Assembly (NCBI GenBank): GCA_024802545.1 | Contig: CP103416.1 | Span: forward strand, 2,728,001 to 2,792,000 | Reading direction: 5' to 3' | Source: SAR92 clade bacterium H455 | GTDB lineage: Bacteria; Pseudomonadota; Gammaproteobacteria; Pseudomonadales; Porticoccaceae | Length of the DNA: 64,000 nt | Part shown: positions 18,160 through 26,315 of the stretch, piece after piece | Layout of the letters: every line of letters starts with the position of its first letter | How positions within the stretch are numbered: the stretch's first letter is position 1 | The notes under the pieces: model-generated | The model's input: the letters and a program-made list of their open reading frames with translations, nothing else | What the model was told of the DNA's origin: nothing | Database searches by the model: none | Made by a program: the position numbers and the translations under genes

Positions 18160-19359
18160 ATGCATCGCCAATTCTCCCTGGCTAAAAAAATACCCGCTCT
18201 GGCACTGTCCGCCTGTCTGACTCTCGGTCTCTTCGGCTGGGCGCTGTTATCCAGCCACGCCAGCCAGTTGAGCCAACAAGCCCTGCAAGAAAAAGGCGAC
18301 CTAACTATCAACCAACTGGTCGAACTGATACGCGGCCCCCTATTTAACGGCGACAGCATCAGTATTCAGGTAGCCCTGCAGAATGTTACCGAAGATAAAA
18401 TAATCCTCGATGCCAGTGTCTATGATATAGGCGGTCAGCTAGTAGCTCAGAGTAAAAAACCTTTCCCAGAGAACTCTAAAGCTGTCAGCTTCAGTCGCAA
18501 TATTGCCCTTCAGGACACTCAGGCCGGCAGGGTCCTGATCAGTGTCGACAGTCAGGCAATCCAACAGCGCCATAGTCAGGTGGTCAGTAACTGGCTACTG
18601 CTGTGGGCGGTTTTCACCCTGCTTAGCAGCTATGGCTGCTTCCGCTTTGCCGAGCAACTGTCCCGACGCCTGCGCATGCTGACCAATCGTCTGCCCGGCA
18701 GCTCTGAAAGTCTAGACGACGAAATGGCTTCACTAGAACTGCGCCTGCAGCCACTGCTATCAAAGAGCAGTGATGAGGGGCTTTCGGACACCGGCTATTA
18801 CTGCTCATTGATTACCGCGACGATCAAAAATCGACGCCGCCTCGAGAGTCAACTCAACCGTCAGAATCTAACCCAGCTATTTGAAAAAATTGATTACTGC
18901 ACACTGCGAACATTAGAGCTCTACGCGGGGCAGCGCATCGAAGGTGGCAGTGGCAGTATCAACTTTTATATTCGTTCGACTCAGGTGTCGAAGCAGCACT
19001 TACTTGTCTGCCTGATGGCCATTTACTCGCTGCAACAGGTGCTTGAGCGACTCTCGGAAGAACTGGGTATTGATCTAGAAATCTGTTGGGCCCTGTGCAG
19101 TGATAAGCTGCCATCGGCGCCACTGTTCAGTCACCATGAAGGTCTGAATAAGCTAAAAAGCGCCACTGCCAGTCTGACCGATGAACTTGAGAAAGGTGCA
19201 ATTGCTGTGCAATCCGCAGAGTTCGATATTGAACAGCTATCGTCGATTGCTCGCTTTCTGCCGTTTAAAGAGAATTGTTTTGTCTTGCAGGGTTTCCCTG
19301 AAGGGCGTCAAATGCTGCTCGAAAAACAGATTCAGCATCTGGCATCTATCTGCCTGTGA
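18160..19359 (+). CDS. ytjB: YtjB/AhpA family membrane protein
   Basis: A 399-residue inner-membrane protein with two predicted membrane helices (about residues 12-32 and 142-162) bracketing a periplasmic domain of about 110 residues (ASVYDIGGQLVAQSKKPF). A cytoplasmic part of about 235 residues follows. The layout resembles a sensor without an output domain. The family is always found divergent to serB in E. coli (ytjB/smp) and Pseudomonas, as here, but its function is unknown. Confidence 0.75.
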   Translation: MHRQFSLAKKIPALALSACLTLGLFGWALLSSHASQLSQQALQEKGDLTINQLVELIRGPLFNGDSISIQVALQNVTEDKIILDASVYDIGGQLVAQSKKPFPENSKAVSFSRNIALQDTQAGRVLISVDSQAIQQRHSQVVSNWLLLWAVFTLLSSYGCFRFAEQLSRRLRMLTNRLPGSSESLDDEMASLELRLQPLLSKSSDEGLSDTGYYCSLITATIKNRRRLESQLNRQNLTQLFEKIDYCTLRTLELYAGQRIEGGSGSINFYIRSTQVSKQHLLVCLMAIYSLQQVLERLSEELGIDLEICWALCSDKLPSAPLFSHHEGLNKLKSATASLTDELEKGAIAVQSAEFDIEQLSSIARFLPFKENCFVLQGFPEGRQMLLEKQIQHLASICL

Positions 19360-19395
19360 AACACTACGCAATCGTTTTAAGCCTAAAAAACCGGC

Positions 19396-19944
19396 TTAGC
19401 CGTATTGTCGATCCCACTCATGCCTGCTTATTTTGTACAGCACATGCTCGCACTGAGGATGAGCGAGATCTATTTCAGGGTGCATAAAATTATTGCCGGT
19501 ATTAGACATGCCAATTTTTTGCATTACCGCTTGAGAAGGTAAGTTCGTCAAAGTCGTAAATGACACGACCTCGGTTAAGTTTAATACTGTAAACGCATAT
19601 CTAAGAGACTCCTTGGCCGCCTCTGTTGCATACCCTTGCCCCCAATGCTCTTTTGCCAAGCGCCAGCCAATTTCAACACAGGGGGAACAGGGCAAGCTGT
19701 CCTTTGGTATATGGAGCCCGACAAAACCAATGAATTTTTTTTGGCTCGCAAGTTCTACCGCCCAAAGCCCCCAGCCACGATCACTAATTAGCGTTTGAAT
19801 TCTCACCCCCATACTGAGGCCTTCTTCGTGGGTAAGTGGTTTGGGATAGAACTCCATGACCTCAGGGTCCTCGCTAATCTTTGCAAAGGCGGCTAGGTCA
19901 TCGTCGATCCAAGGTCTAAGTATTAGTCGTTCGGTTTGCAGCAT
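19396..19944 (-). CDS. GNAT family N-acetyltransferase (RimJ/RimL-like)
   Basis: The 182-residue protein is a GNAT acetyltransferase of the RimJ/RimL group: TERLILRPW start, VEIGWRLAKEHWGQGYATEAA acetyl-CoA-binding motif A, and VVSFT..NLPSQAVMQKIGM. The substrate cannot be told. The start is uncertain: an in-frame TTG at 19971 adds nine residues, but the family alignment fits the ATG used here. It is a stand-alone gene that often differs between strains. Confidence 0.82.
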   Translation of the reverse strand: MLQTERLILRPWIDDDLAAFAKISEDPEVMEFYPKPLTHEEGLSMGVRIQTLISDRGWGLWAVELASQKKFIGFVGLHIPKDSLPCSPCVEIGWRLAKEHWGQGYATEAAKESLRYAFTVLNLTEVVSFTTLTNLPSQAVMQKIGMSNTGNNFMHPEIDLAHPQCEHVLYKISRHEWDRQYG

Positions 19945-19986
19945 GGACTTATTGATATCCTTATATCGCAACTTTCACTGAAGGCC

Positions 19987-20502
19987 CTACTCAAGAGAGA
20001 ATTTAGAGGTGTCCAAGTCTGGAGCCTTTATCGGCGGTACTTCAGTATCCCTAACCATCCTGGTTCCAACCGGTTCCAAACTGAGATGATCCAGAGAAGG
20101 CAATACAGGCTTTTTGATTGCGGCTTTTTCACGCTTCACCTCTTCATTGTCATCCAACACATTGGTGCCTAGGGGTGCTAGGGACAGAGGATCCTGAGCA
20201 AGGGATTCTTGAGTCTCGGGCTGCACTGAACTGGGGACTATCATGGCAATCGCCCCGGCATCGGTTAAGCGCTGCAGAATACGTTCGGCGGTGGGTTTAT
20301 CGACGCCGCGTTTAAGGCGAACCTGAGCTCCTGAAAACAGCTGATCTGCAGCCGCAGAATCTAAGTTAAAACTTACAGCAACCCGTTGTTTAACCTCTGC
20401 ATCGCTATTGCCCGGAGCAATCTCACCGCGAAAAACCAAATCAAAGAGATCGGCTGCAGCGCTTCTTTCGACCTGACTTTTAGACAAATCCTTGTCGGTC
20501 AT
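19987..20502 (-). CDS. Conserved hypothetical protein with N-terminal LFSG-type domain
   Basis: I do not recognise a named family. Residues 15-90 form a small alpha/beta unit: DLFDLVFRGEIAPGNS, VKQRVAVSFNLD, DQLFSGAQVRLKRGVDKPTAERILQRLTDAGAIAMI. This resembles a short domain seen at the N-terminus of several gammaproteobacterial proteins of unknown role, including membrane proteins. Residues 95-171 are low-complexity and hold two similar blocks, LSLAPLGTNVL and LSLEPVGTRMV, which may be binding peptides. There is no signal peptide or membrane segment. Confidence 0.65.
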   Translation of the reverse strand: MTDKDLSKSQVERSAAADLFDLVFRGEIAPGNSDAEVKQRVAVSFNLDSAAADQLFSGAQVRLKRGVDKPTAERILQRLTDAGAIAMIVPSSVQPETQESLAQDPLSLAPLGTNVLDDNEEVKREKAAIKKPVLPSLDHLSLEPVGTRMVRDTEVPPIKAPDLDTSKFSLE

Positions 20503-20576
20503 TATTCAACCTCCTAGTTCTGGTGCACTGATTCCAGTGCGAGCGCGACTGCCTTTTTATATTAGTTTAGCCTGCC

Positions 20577-21365
20577 TTAGGGACCGTCGCTGAGATACTG
20601 ATCCATCTCCAGAGCGGGAGCCGCCTCTCTCGGCGCGCCGACAATTTTAGCGGGCACACCAGCCACTGTGACATGGGGCGGCACTGATTCAAGCACCAAA
20701 CTACCTGCACCGACTTTTACGCCATCACCGACCAGCACATTGCCGAGAATCTTGGCACCTGCAGAAATCATCACACCATTGCCAATAGTTGGGTGACGGC
20801 TGCCTTTAATGCAGCCACTGCCGCCCAGTGTTACCGAGTGCAATATGGACACGTCGTTGCCGACAATGGCGGTTTCACCGATCACCAACCCACTGGCGTG
20901 GTCAATCATAATGCCACTGCCAATTTGGGCACCAGGATGAATATCTACGGCAAACACTTCAGATATTTGGCTCTGCAGATAAAGCGCCAAATGGTTGCGC
21001 CCTTGAAGCCATAACCAGTGGGCGACCCTATGCAACTGCAACGCCTGAAAACCCTTGAAATAAAGTATAGGCATAAAATGGTTGTCGCAGGCAGGGTCAC
21101 GATCGAAGCAAGCATGTATATCTGTGCGAGCTGCATCACAGATTGCGTCATCACTTGCCATAGCCCCAGCCAAAACCTCGGCGACCGCAGCGGCGGACAT
21201 CACCGAGCTGTGTAACTGCTGTGACAAATTAAAGCATAGCGCCTGGGCCAAACTCTCATGGCTCAGAATCGCGGCATCAAAAAAACCGCTCATCAAAGGT
21301 TCCTGAGAGGCGGTCTGGCGCGCTTCAGCGCAAATTATGTCCCACAGTGGATCGTTGGCGATCAT
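20577..21365 (-). CDS. cysE: Serine O-acetyltransferase (second CysE)
   Basis: A 262-residue paralogue of the enzyme at 10333-11163, with the same domain plan: helical N-terminal part (LWDIICAEARQTASQEP) and beta-helix with GSGIMIDHASGLVIGETAIVG, SVTLGGSG and AGAKILGN. It too lacks the C-terminal isoleucine tail for cysteine synthase binding and ends SDGP. The two copies are clearly diverged, so this is not a recent duplication. Different regulation or feedback sensitivity is plausible but not shown. Confidence 0.92.
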   Translation of the reverse strand: MIANDPLWDIICAEARQTASQEPLMSGFFDAAILSHESLAQALCFNLSQQLHSSVMSAAAVAEVLAGAMASDDAICDAARTDIHACFDRDPACDNHFMPILYFKGFQALQLHRVAHWLWLQGRNHLALYLQSQISEVFAVDIHPGAQIGSGIMIDHASGLVIGETAIVGNDVSILHSVTLGGSGCIKGSRHPTIGNGVMISAGAKILGNVLVGDGVKVGAGSLVLESVPPHVTVAGVPAKIVGAPREAAPALEMDQYLSDGP

Positions 21366-21404
21366 CTATTGTCCTTTCCTATTATTCGCTTGGCGCTTTC
21401 ACAG

Positions 21405-22088
21405 TTACTTTTTAACACAAATATAACGTTGATAAAGCTCATCCAAATGGGCGAGCACTGTCTCTTTATAAATAAGATCTGCACTGGCGAGTCGCTGAGC
21501 CAGGACCTCAATGGTGAGCTGTGCAGCATAATATTCTGCTACCGGCCTGTAACTGATATGCCAGCGCTCTGGGGCAATACCGCCCCTATCCTGTGCATAG
21601 GGGCGATAAAAATCAGCCGCCGCTAAAACCGAGCTATCTAACCAATCGTGGAATGGCGCAAATACACCGCTACCCTCAACTTCTTCCGGCACTAGCTGAA
21701 CCTGATAGTCAACATCCACCGCGGCGGCATCATAAATATCAAAATCCGTTCCCCAGTGATGACGAGAAGCTCCGGGCAAGGCGGACCAGCGCATCACAGA
21801 CTGAATCTGCTGCCATTCGCTCAGCTGGGTCAAATCCAAACGTGCGCCGCTATCATCGTAGACCGGGCGCAATCCGCTGAGTTTATGGTTCCAAATTGTT
21901 AACTGTCGATCAAAGCTGCGAAAGCTGCTGCACAGACGCAGATCAAAGCCGCCCTGAGCAGCTTGCTGGCAGAGCTGATTCAAAGACTCAACCACGGCGC
22001 CGTGCACCAACATGCCAGACCATTCCACTAGGTGGCTCTGGGTGCTGCCGGTTAGGCGGTCTGGGTCTATTTTCATATAATCCTGCAT
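21405..22088 (-). CDS. M15 family D-Ala-D-Ala / LD-carboxypeptidase-like peptidase
   Basis: The 227-residue protein carries the VanY/LdcB zinc-peptidase signatures: CSSFRSFDRQLTIWNHKL, the zinc motif SRHHWGTDFDIYD, and ERWHISYRP with the third zinc ligand. The fold trims D-alanine or L-D bonds of peptidoglycan peptides. No signal peptide or lipobox is visible at the N-terminus (MQDYMKIDPDRL), so it may act on recycled muropeptides in the cytoplasm, or be exported in another way. A second Met four codons in could be the start. Confidence 0.85.
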   Translation of the reverse strand: MQDYMKIDPDRLTGSTQSHLVEWSGMLVHGAVVESLNQLCQQAAQGGFDLRLCSSFRSFDRQLTIWNHKLSGLRPVYDDSGARLDLTQLSEWQQIQSVMRWSALPGASRHHWGTDFDIYDAAAVDVDYQVQLVPEEVEGSGVFAPFHDWLDSSVLAAADFYRPYAQDRGGIAPERWHISYRPVAEYYAAQLTIEVLAQRLASADLIYKETVLAHLDELYQRYICVKK

Positions 22089-22188
22089 AGCAGTGTTTAT
22101 ACCTGCGCCGTAACCTATAAGTAAAGGAGCATTTGCCCCTCAAGATGGTACTTTGTTCATGCACTTTGGCATAAAATATTGGCTGTCA

Positions 22189-22215
22189 TTGAAATTTGGG
22201 TCTTTGACCTCAATT
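22189..22215 (+). promoter_or_regulatory. Candidate heat-shock (sigma32-like) promoter of htpX
   Basis: TTGAAA (22189-22194), a 13-base spacer and CCTCAATT (22208-22215) resemble the sigma32 pattern TTGAAA-N13-CCCCATnT. It lies about 50 bases before the htpX start. htpX is heat- and envelope-stress-induced in E. coli, which makes the match plausible. Confidence 0.35.
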
Positions 22216-22263
22216 ATAAAGTCATAGCGATTTCGACCATCAACCATCTAAAGAGGTATTTAC

Positions 22264-23160
22264 GTGTTAAGGATAGGTTTGTTTTTACTGACCAACCTGG
22301 CAATTATTATTGTCGCCAGCATCTCCCTAAGCCTGCTCGGGGTCAACAGCATACTCGCGGATAATGGTGTCGATCTCAATTTAACCTCGCTGTTGATATT
22401 CTGCGCGGTGTTTGGCTTTATCGGCTCTTTTGTCTCGCTGTTACTGTCCAAATTTATGGCCAAGATGACGACCAAGACAAAAATTATCCAGCAACCCGCC
22501 AATGAGCAAGAGCGCTGGTTGGTAAGCACCGTGGCAGAACTGGCCAAGAAAGCGGGCATAGGTATGCCTGAAGTGGGAATATTCCCCGCTCAGCAATCAA
22601 ATGCCTTCGCCACCGGCTGGAATCGAAACAAGGCCCTAGTGGCTGTTAGTGCCGGACTGCTGGCCCGCTTTGATCGCGACGAGGCTAAGGCGGTGCTGGC
22701 CCATGAAATCGGCCATGTGGCCAATGGCGATATGATTACCCTGAGCTTGGTGCAGGGTGTGGTGAATACCTTTGTCATGTTCTTTGCCCGCCTGATCGGT
22801 TTTTTCGTCGACCGCGTGGTGCTGAAAAACCAGCGCGGTTTGGGTTTGGGCTATTGGATAACCACTATTATTGCGGAGATATTCCTCGGCATTCTCGCCT
22901 CTACTATAGTGATGTGGTTTTCACGCCGCCGTGAGTTTCATGCCGACGCCGCAGGTGCCTCTCTGGCAGGACGCGGCGCCATGATCAAAGCGCTGCAAAG
23001 ACTGCAGCAAGAGACCGCCGCTCAGGTTGAAAATCAGATGCCCGACACCATGACTGCCTTTGGTATCTCCTCCGGCTGGAAACAGCGATCCTCGCGACTA
23101 TTTATGACTCACCCCCCATTAGAAGAACGAATCGAGGCACTGCGCTTTGGACAACAGTAA
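22264..23160 (+). CDS. htpX: Membrane zinc metalloprotease HtpX
   Basis: HtpX degrades misfolded inner-membrane proteins alongside FtsH. The 298-residue protein has two N-terminal membrane helices (about 2-20 and 32-52), the zinc motif HEIGH (147-151) followed by VANGD, two further helices, and the third ligand region [12 protein letters not shown]. The tail [15 protein letters not shown] is diagnostic. The start is GTG with AAAGAGG seven bases upstream; the N-terminus [13 protein letters not shown] matches E. coli HtpX closely. Confidence 0.95.
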   Translation: MLRIGLFLLTNLAIIIVASISLSLLGVNSILADNGVDLNLTSLLIFCAVFGFIGSFVSLLLSKFMAKMTTKTKIIQQPANEQERWLVSTVAELAKKAGIGMPEVGIFPAQQSNAFATGWNRNKALVAVSAGLLARFDRDEAKAVLAHEIGHVANGDMITLSLVQGVVNTFVMFFARLIGFFVDRVVLKNQRGLGLGYWITTIIAEIFLGILASTIVMWFSRRREFHADAAGASLAGRGAMIKALQRLQQETAAQVENQMPDTMTAFGISSGWKQRSSRLFMTHPPLEERIEALRFGQQ

Positions 23161-23557
23161 TCAACAGTTGGTTGAGCGAGATTATTTCCTCTGTCAGCTC
23201 AGCGACCTAGAAGATTTACAGAGCATTGAACTGGAGATTGATGAACGCAAGCTCTTTGCCATTCGCCAGGGCAACCAACTCTACGCCTACTGGAATAGCT
23301 GCCCGCATATGGGTATTCCACTGAACTGGATGCCGGGGAAGTTTCTCGACTTGGATGGCGCGCTATTGCAGTGCTCCGCCCACGGCGCACTGTTTCAAAT
23401 TAATAGCGGCGAATGCATTGGTGGGCCCTGTGTCGGCGACCACCTTACTCCGATAGCTTTAAAACAAAACGGTGATCAATATTTTATTTCCGCTGACCAG
23501 CCTCTACCTGCACGGCTGATTAACTTGCGCGAAGCGGCGCTGCGGGATCTCGACTAG
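23147..23557 (+). CDS. Small Rieske-type [2Fe-2S] protein
   Basis: A 136-residue soluble Rieske protein with cluster motifs CPHMG (near residue 53) and CSAHGA (near residue 77), spaced as in Rieske ferredoxins. It has no signal peptide, membrane anchor or fused oxygenase domain. It probably shuttles electrons in the cytoplasm; the partner is unknown. The start is TTG inside the end of htpX (14-base overlap), so translation is probably coupled. Its stop overlaps the end of convergent sfsA by four bases. Confidence 0.85.
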   Translation: MDNSNQQLVERDYFLCQLSDLEDLQSIELEIDERKLFAIRQGNQLYAYWNSCPHMGIPLNWMPGKFLDLDGALLQCSAHGALFQINSGECIGGPCVGDHLTPIALKQNGDQYFISADQPLPARLINLREAALRDLD

Positions 23558-24288
23558 AGCACCAGCGTCAAGGGCCGCTGTAAACTAATGCAGCTGCTGG
23601 TCATATCCGCTTGCCAGACAATCACCTCGACACCAGCGGCGATCGCCGCGGTTAACGTTTCGGCATAAATCGGATCTATATGTGCGGCCACCGAAACCGC
23701 TTCAACTCCGCTCAACTGCACACAGAAAAACAACACCGCCCTATGACCCTCAGCCACCATAGCCACCAGCTCACGTAGATGCTTGCTGCCGCGGGTGGTG
23801 ACGGAATCGGGAAACTGCGCATGTCTGTCACCACAATCTAGAGTGACGTTTTTGACTTCCACATAGCAACAACCGCTGTTACTCCCAGACTCGATGACGC
23901 CATCATCCTCGCTCTCAAGCAATAGATCGATACGGCTCTTCTCCTCACCATAGCGAACTTCAGTGCGCAGACTGGCGTAACCGCGCAACTCGGGAATCAG
24001 CTCATTCTCAATTGCCTCTCGCACCAGATGATTGGGCCGACCAGTATTCACACCCGCTAAATTGCCAAAGGCAGTGGTAACAATTTCCAGGGTGCCGGCC
24101 AATTTCCGTTTTGGATTATCCGACAGAGAGTACCAACAGGGCGAGCCCTCCACTTGACAATTTTTCATCGACCCTGTATTCGGGCAGTGCACAGTAATCA
24201 GATCGCCATCAGCGGTGTAGATGTCGGTAAAGAAGCGTTTATAGCGCTTGATAAAGGTGCCGCAGCGCAGCGCGGGGGTTATATGCAT
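23554..24288 (-). CDS. sfsA: Sugar fermentation stimulation protein SfsA
   Basis: The 244-residue protein is a full-length SfsA: RFIKRYKRF-like FIKRYKRFFTD, VHCPNTGSMKNC, the central GRPNHLVREAIE and YVEVKNVTL, and the block FPDSVTTRGSKHLRELVAM. The fold combines an OB-like part with a PD-(D/E)XK nuclease-like core (VEVKN). In E. coli overproduction stimulates maltose genes and it binds DNA non-specifically; the true role is unsettled. In Pseudomonas and others sfsA lies upstream of dksA, as here. Confidence 0.93.
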   Translation of the reverse strand: MHITPALRCGTFIKRYKRFFTDIYTADGDLITVHCPNTGSMKNCQVEGSPCWYSLSDNPKRKLAGTLEIVTTAFGNLAGVNTGRPNHLVREAIENELIPELRGYASLRTEVRYGEEKSRIDLLLESEDDGVIESGSNSGCCYVEVKNVTLDCGDRHAQFPDSVTTRGSKHLRELVAMVAEGHRAVLFFCVQLSGVEAVSVAAHIDPIYAETLTAAIAAGVEVIVWQADMTSSCISLQRPLTLVL

Positions 24289-24480
24289 GGGATCATTATT
24301 TTTCTGTCTTAAAGTGGCAATGTTAACGATTTATGTTATGAATAGAAGGTATAAAAAAATCTAGTCCCTGTAATAGTGGCGTTAAATCAACCGATTACAG
24401 ACCCTGCGCACCAATGTGGCGCTTAATTGACCTCAGATGCAGATAAAAAGCGTTTTATAACAGCCAAAGGTAAATTTCAC

Positions 24481-24509
24481 TTGAAAAATTGGCCCAATAT
24501 CTCTATAAA
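24481..24509 (+). promoter_or_regulatory. Sigma70 promoter of dksA
   Basis: -35 TTGAAA (24481-24486), a 17-base spacer and -10 TATAAA (24504-24509) each match consensus at five of six. The expected transcript start is about 40 bases upstream of the dksA ATG at 24558. Confidence 0.65.
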
Positions 24510-24557
24510 CGCACGTCCTGTATTTTAGGGTCTGAAATTTAACCGTGGACGTTAGAG

Positions 24558-25019
24558 ATGGCAACAGCAAAATCAAAAGCTAAGGCAGTTCCCGCTGGAT
24601 CTGCAACCCTTCATGGTCTCTCCCCTTATGTAGAGATCAAAAACGAAGAGTATATGAATGAAAAACAGCGCGAGCACTTCAAAAACATCCTCAAGGCATG
24701 GCGCCGTGAGTTGATGGAAGAAGTTGATCGCACTGTTATGCATATGAAAGATGAAGCAGCCAACTTCCCTGATCCTGCTGACCGCGCCACTCAAGAAGAA
24801 GAGTTCAGTCTTGAACTGCGCACTCGTGATCGCGAGCGCAAGCTGATCAAGAAAATCGACAAGACTTTAGTGCGTGTCGAAGAAGACGACTACGGCTTCT
24901 GCGACCAGTGCGGCGTCGATATTGGTATTCGCCGGCTCGAAGCACGTCCTACCGCCGACCTCTGCGTCGACTGCAAAACTCTAGATGAAATCAAAGAAAG
25001 ACAGATCACCGGCGGCTAA
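24558..25019 (+). CDS. dksA: RNA polymerase-binding transcription factor DksA
   Basis: DksA enters the secondary channel of RNA polymerase and works with ppGpp in the stringent response. The 153-residue protein has the coiled-coil hairpin with acidic tip ([14 protein letters not shown], about residues 73-86) and the four-cysteine zinc finger CDQCG...CVDC near residues 115-139. A nonconserved Ala/Lys-rich N-terminus precedes it. It leads the dksA-gluQ block. Confidence 0.96.
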   Translation: MATAKSKAKAVPAGSATLHGLSPYVEIKNEEYMNEKQREHFKNILKAWRRELMEEVDRTVMHMKDEAANFPDPADRATQEEEFSLELRTRDRERKLIKKIDKTLVRVEEDDYGFCDQCGVDIGIRRLEARPTADLCVDCKTLDEIKERQITGG

Positions 25020-25106
25020 ACAACCGTCGGCTCAGTTGCTGACTGATTGCGCTATCCAATTACGCTATAGTTATCAGCCAATAGTCAGCCAACTGCATCT
25101 GGTCAA

Positions 25107-26021
25107 ATGATGAACCCCTCAGCCTATAATGGCCGCTTTGCACCCTCCCCCACCGGGCCTCTCCATTTCGGCTCTCTAGTCTGCGCTCTGGCTAGCTTCC
25201 TCGATGCACGCCATCACCAGGGTCAGTGGTTAGTTAGAATCGAAGATAGTGATCCTCCCCGAGAAATTCCCGGCGCCACCACAATCATTCTTAAACAACT
25301 CGAATCCCATGGTTTGCACTGGGATGGCGATCTGCTCTATCAGAGTCAGCGCAGTGATGCCTATGAAGCAGCACTGGCGCAGTTGCATTTAGATGGTTTG
25401 AGCTACAGCTGTGACTGTAATCGTCAAAGGGTCTCAGAGCTCGGCGGTATTTACGACAATCGCTGTCGCCAGCGCCAAGTCGGTTCCGACTCCGCCATTC
25501 GCTTAAAATTACCTGAACATAACAGTGAAGCGATCATCGCCTTTGATGATTTGATCATGGGTGATTACCGACAAAATCTCTCCACCGAGGTGGGCGACTT
25601 TGTTATCCAGCGGCGCGACCGGCTGTTCTCCTATCAACTTGCAGTCACTGTCGACGATCAGTTTCAAAATATCAGCCATATTATTCGCGGTGCGGATCTA
25701 CTTGATTCAACCCCTAGACAGCTCTATCTTCAGCGCTGCTTGGGCGCTAGTGTCAAACAAATATCGGCAATGCAATATGCTCACCTGCCTCTAGCGATTA
25801 ATAGCCAAGGGCAAAAGCTGAGTAAGCAAAATCATGCACCTGCCCTAATGCCCGGAGAGGAGTCAAGCAACCTTTGGCTAGCTCTCCAGTGGCTGCAACA
25901 GGCCCCGCCGAACGAATTGCGGCGCGAAGATCATGCAACCATTCTCAGCTGGGCAGTCAGCAATTGGTCACTGGCACAGATCCCCAACAGCGCCGAGATC
26001 CCTGCGCCGGAGACGACCTAA
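25107..26021 (+). CDS. gluQ: Glutamyl-Q tRNA(Asp) synthetase
   Basis: GluQ-RS is a truncated glutamyl-tRNA synthetase that attaches glutamate to queuosine in tRNA-Asp. It has the catalytic domain only (304 residues), no anticodon-binding domain. The HIGH-type motif is in FAPSPTGPLHFGSL (residues 11-24), a zinc-binding CDC segment near residue 104, and the KMSKS equivalent as QKLSKQN near 235. Location after dksA is the conserved arrangement in Pseudomonas and E. coli. Confidence 0.95.
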   Translation: MMNPSAYNGRFAPSPTGPLHFGSLVCALASFLDARHHQGQWLVRIEDSDPPREIPGATTIILKQLESHGLHWDGDLLYQSQRSDAYEAALAQLHLDGLSYSCDCNRQRVSELGGIYDNRCRQRQVGSDSAIRLKLPEHNSEAIIAFDDLIMGDYRQNLSTEVGDFVIQRRDRLFSYQLAVTVDDQFQNISHIIRGADLLDSTPRQLYLQRCLGASVKQISAMQYAHLPLAINSQGQKLSKQNHAPALMPGEESSNLWLALQWLQQAPPNELRREDHATILSWAVSNWSLAQIPNSAEIPAPETT

Positions 26022-26138
26022 CACCCTGCCCCCTTTAGCACTGCTAGCGGCCTAACCTACGACCCAGTTTGCTTTGCCAGGCAAGCTTGCATACCATCGC
26101 GGTCAACTTACCCTTAAGCCTTATCAACGAGCTCGCAA

Positions 26139-26315
26139 ATGCTTAATTACCGATTGGTTGCGGTTTTAATTTTTCTCAGCAGTGTCGCAGTGCCCCTAGC
26201 ATCGCGATGGGCCGCAGAGCCACAGAGTAGCTGGTTTAGACCTTTTGTAGTCTGGGCATTGATCGTCTTCGCCGCATACATAATCCAGCGCCATAGAAAA
26301 TCCGATGAGTCTTGA
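26139..26315 (+). CDS. cbrX: Small membrane protein CbrX-like
   Basis: A 58-residue frame beginning MLNYRLVAVLIFLSSVAVP. It has two hydrophobic segments (about residues 5-22 and 36-50) and a basic C-terminus. It overlaps the cbrA start by 11 bases, which suggests translational coupling. Pseudomonas has a small ORF, cbrX, in exactly this place between gluQ and cbrA. The homology is supported by position, size and hydrophobic profile; I could not align sequences. Function is unknown, presumably controlling CbrA synthesis or activity. Confidence 0.65.
   Translation: MLNYRLVAVLIFLSSVAVPLASRWAAEPQSSWFRPFVVWALIVFAAYIIQRHRKSDES

Noticed and set aside
19378..19398. Terminator between ytjB and the GNAT gene
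   Set aside because: AAGCC/GGCTT is only five to six base pairs with a nine-base loop and no T-tract after it on either strand.
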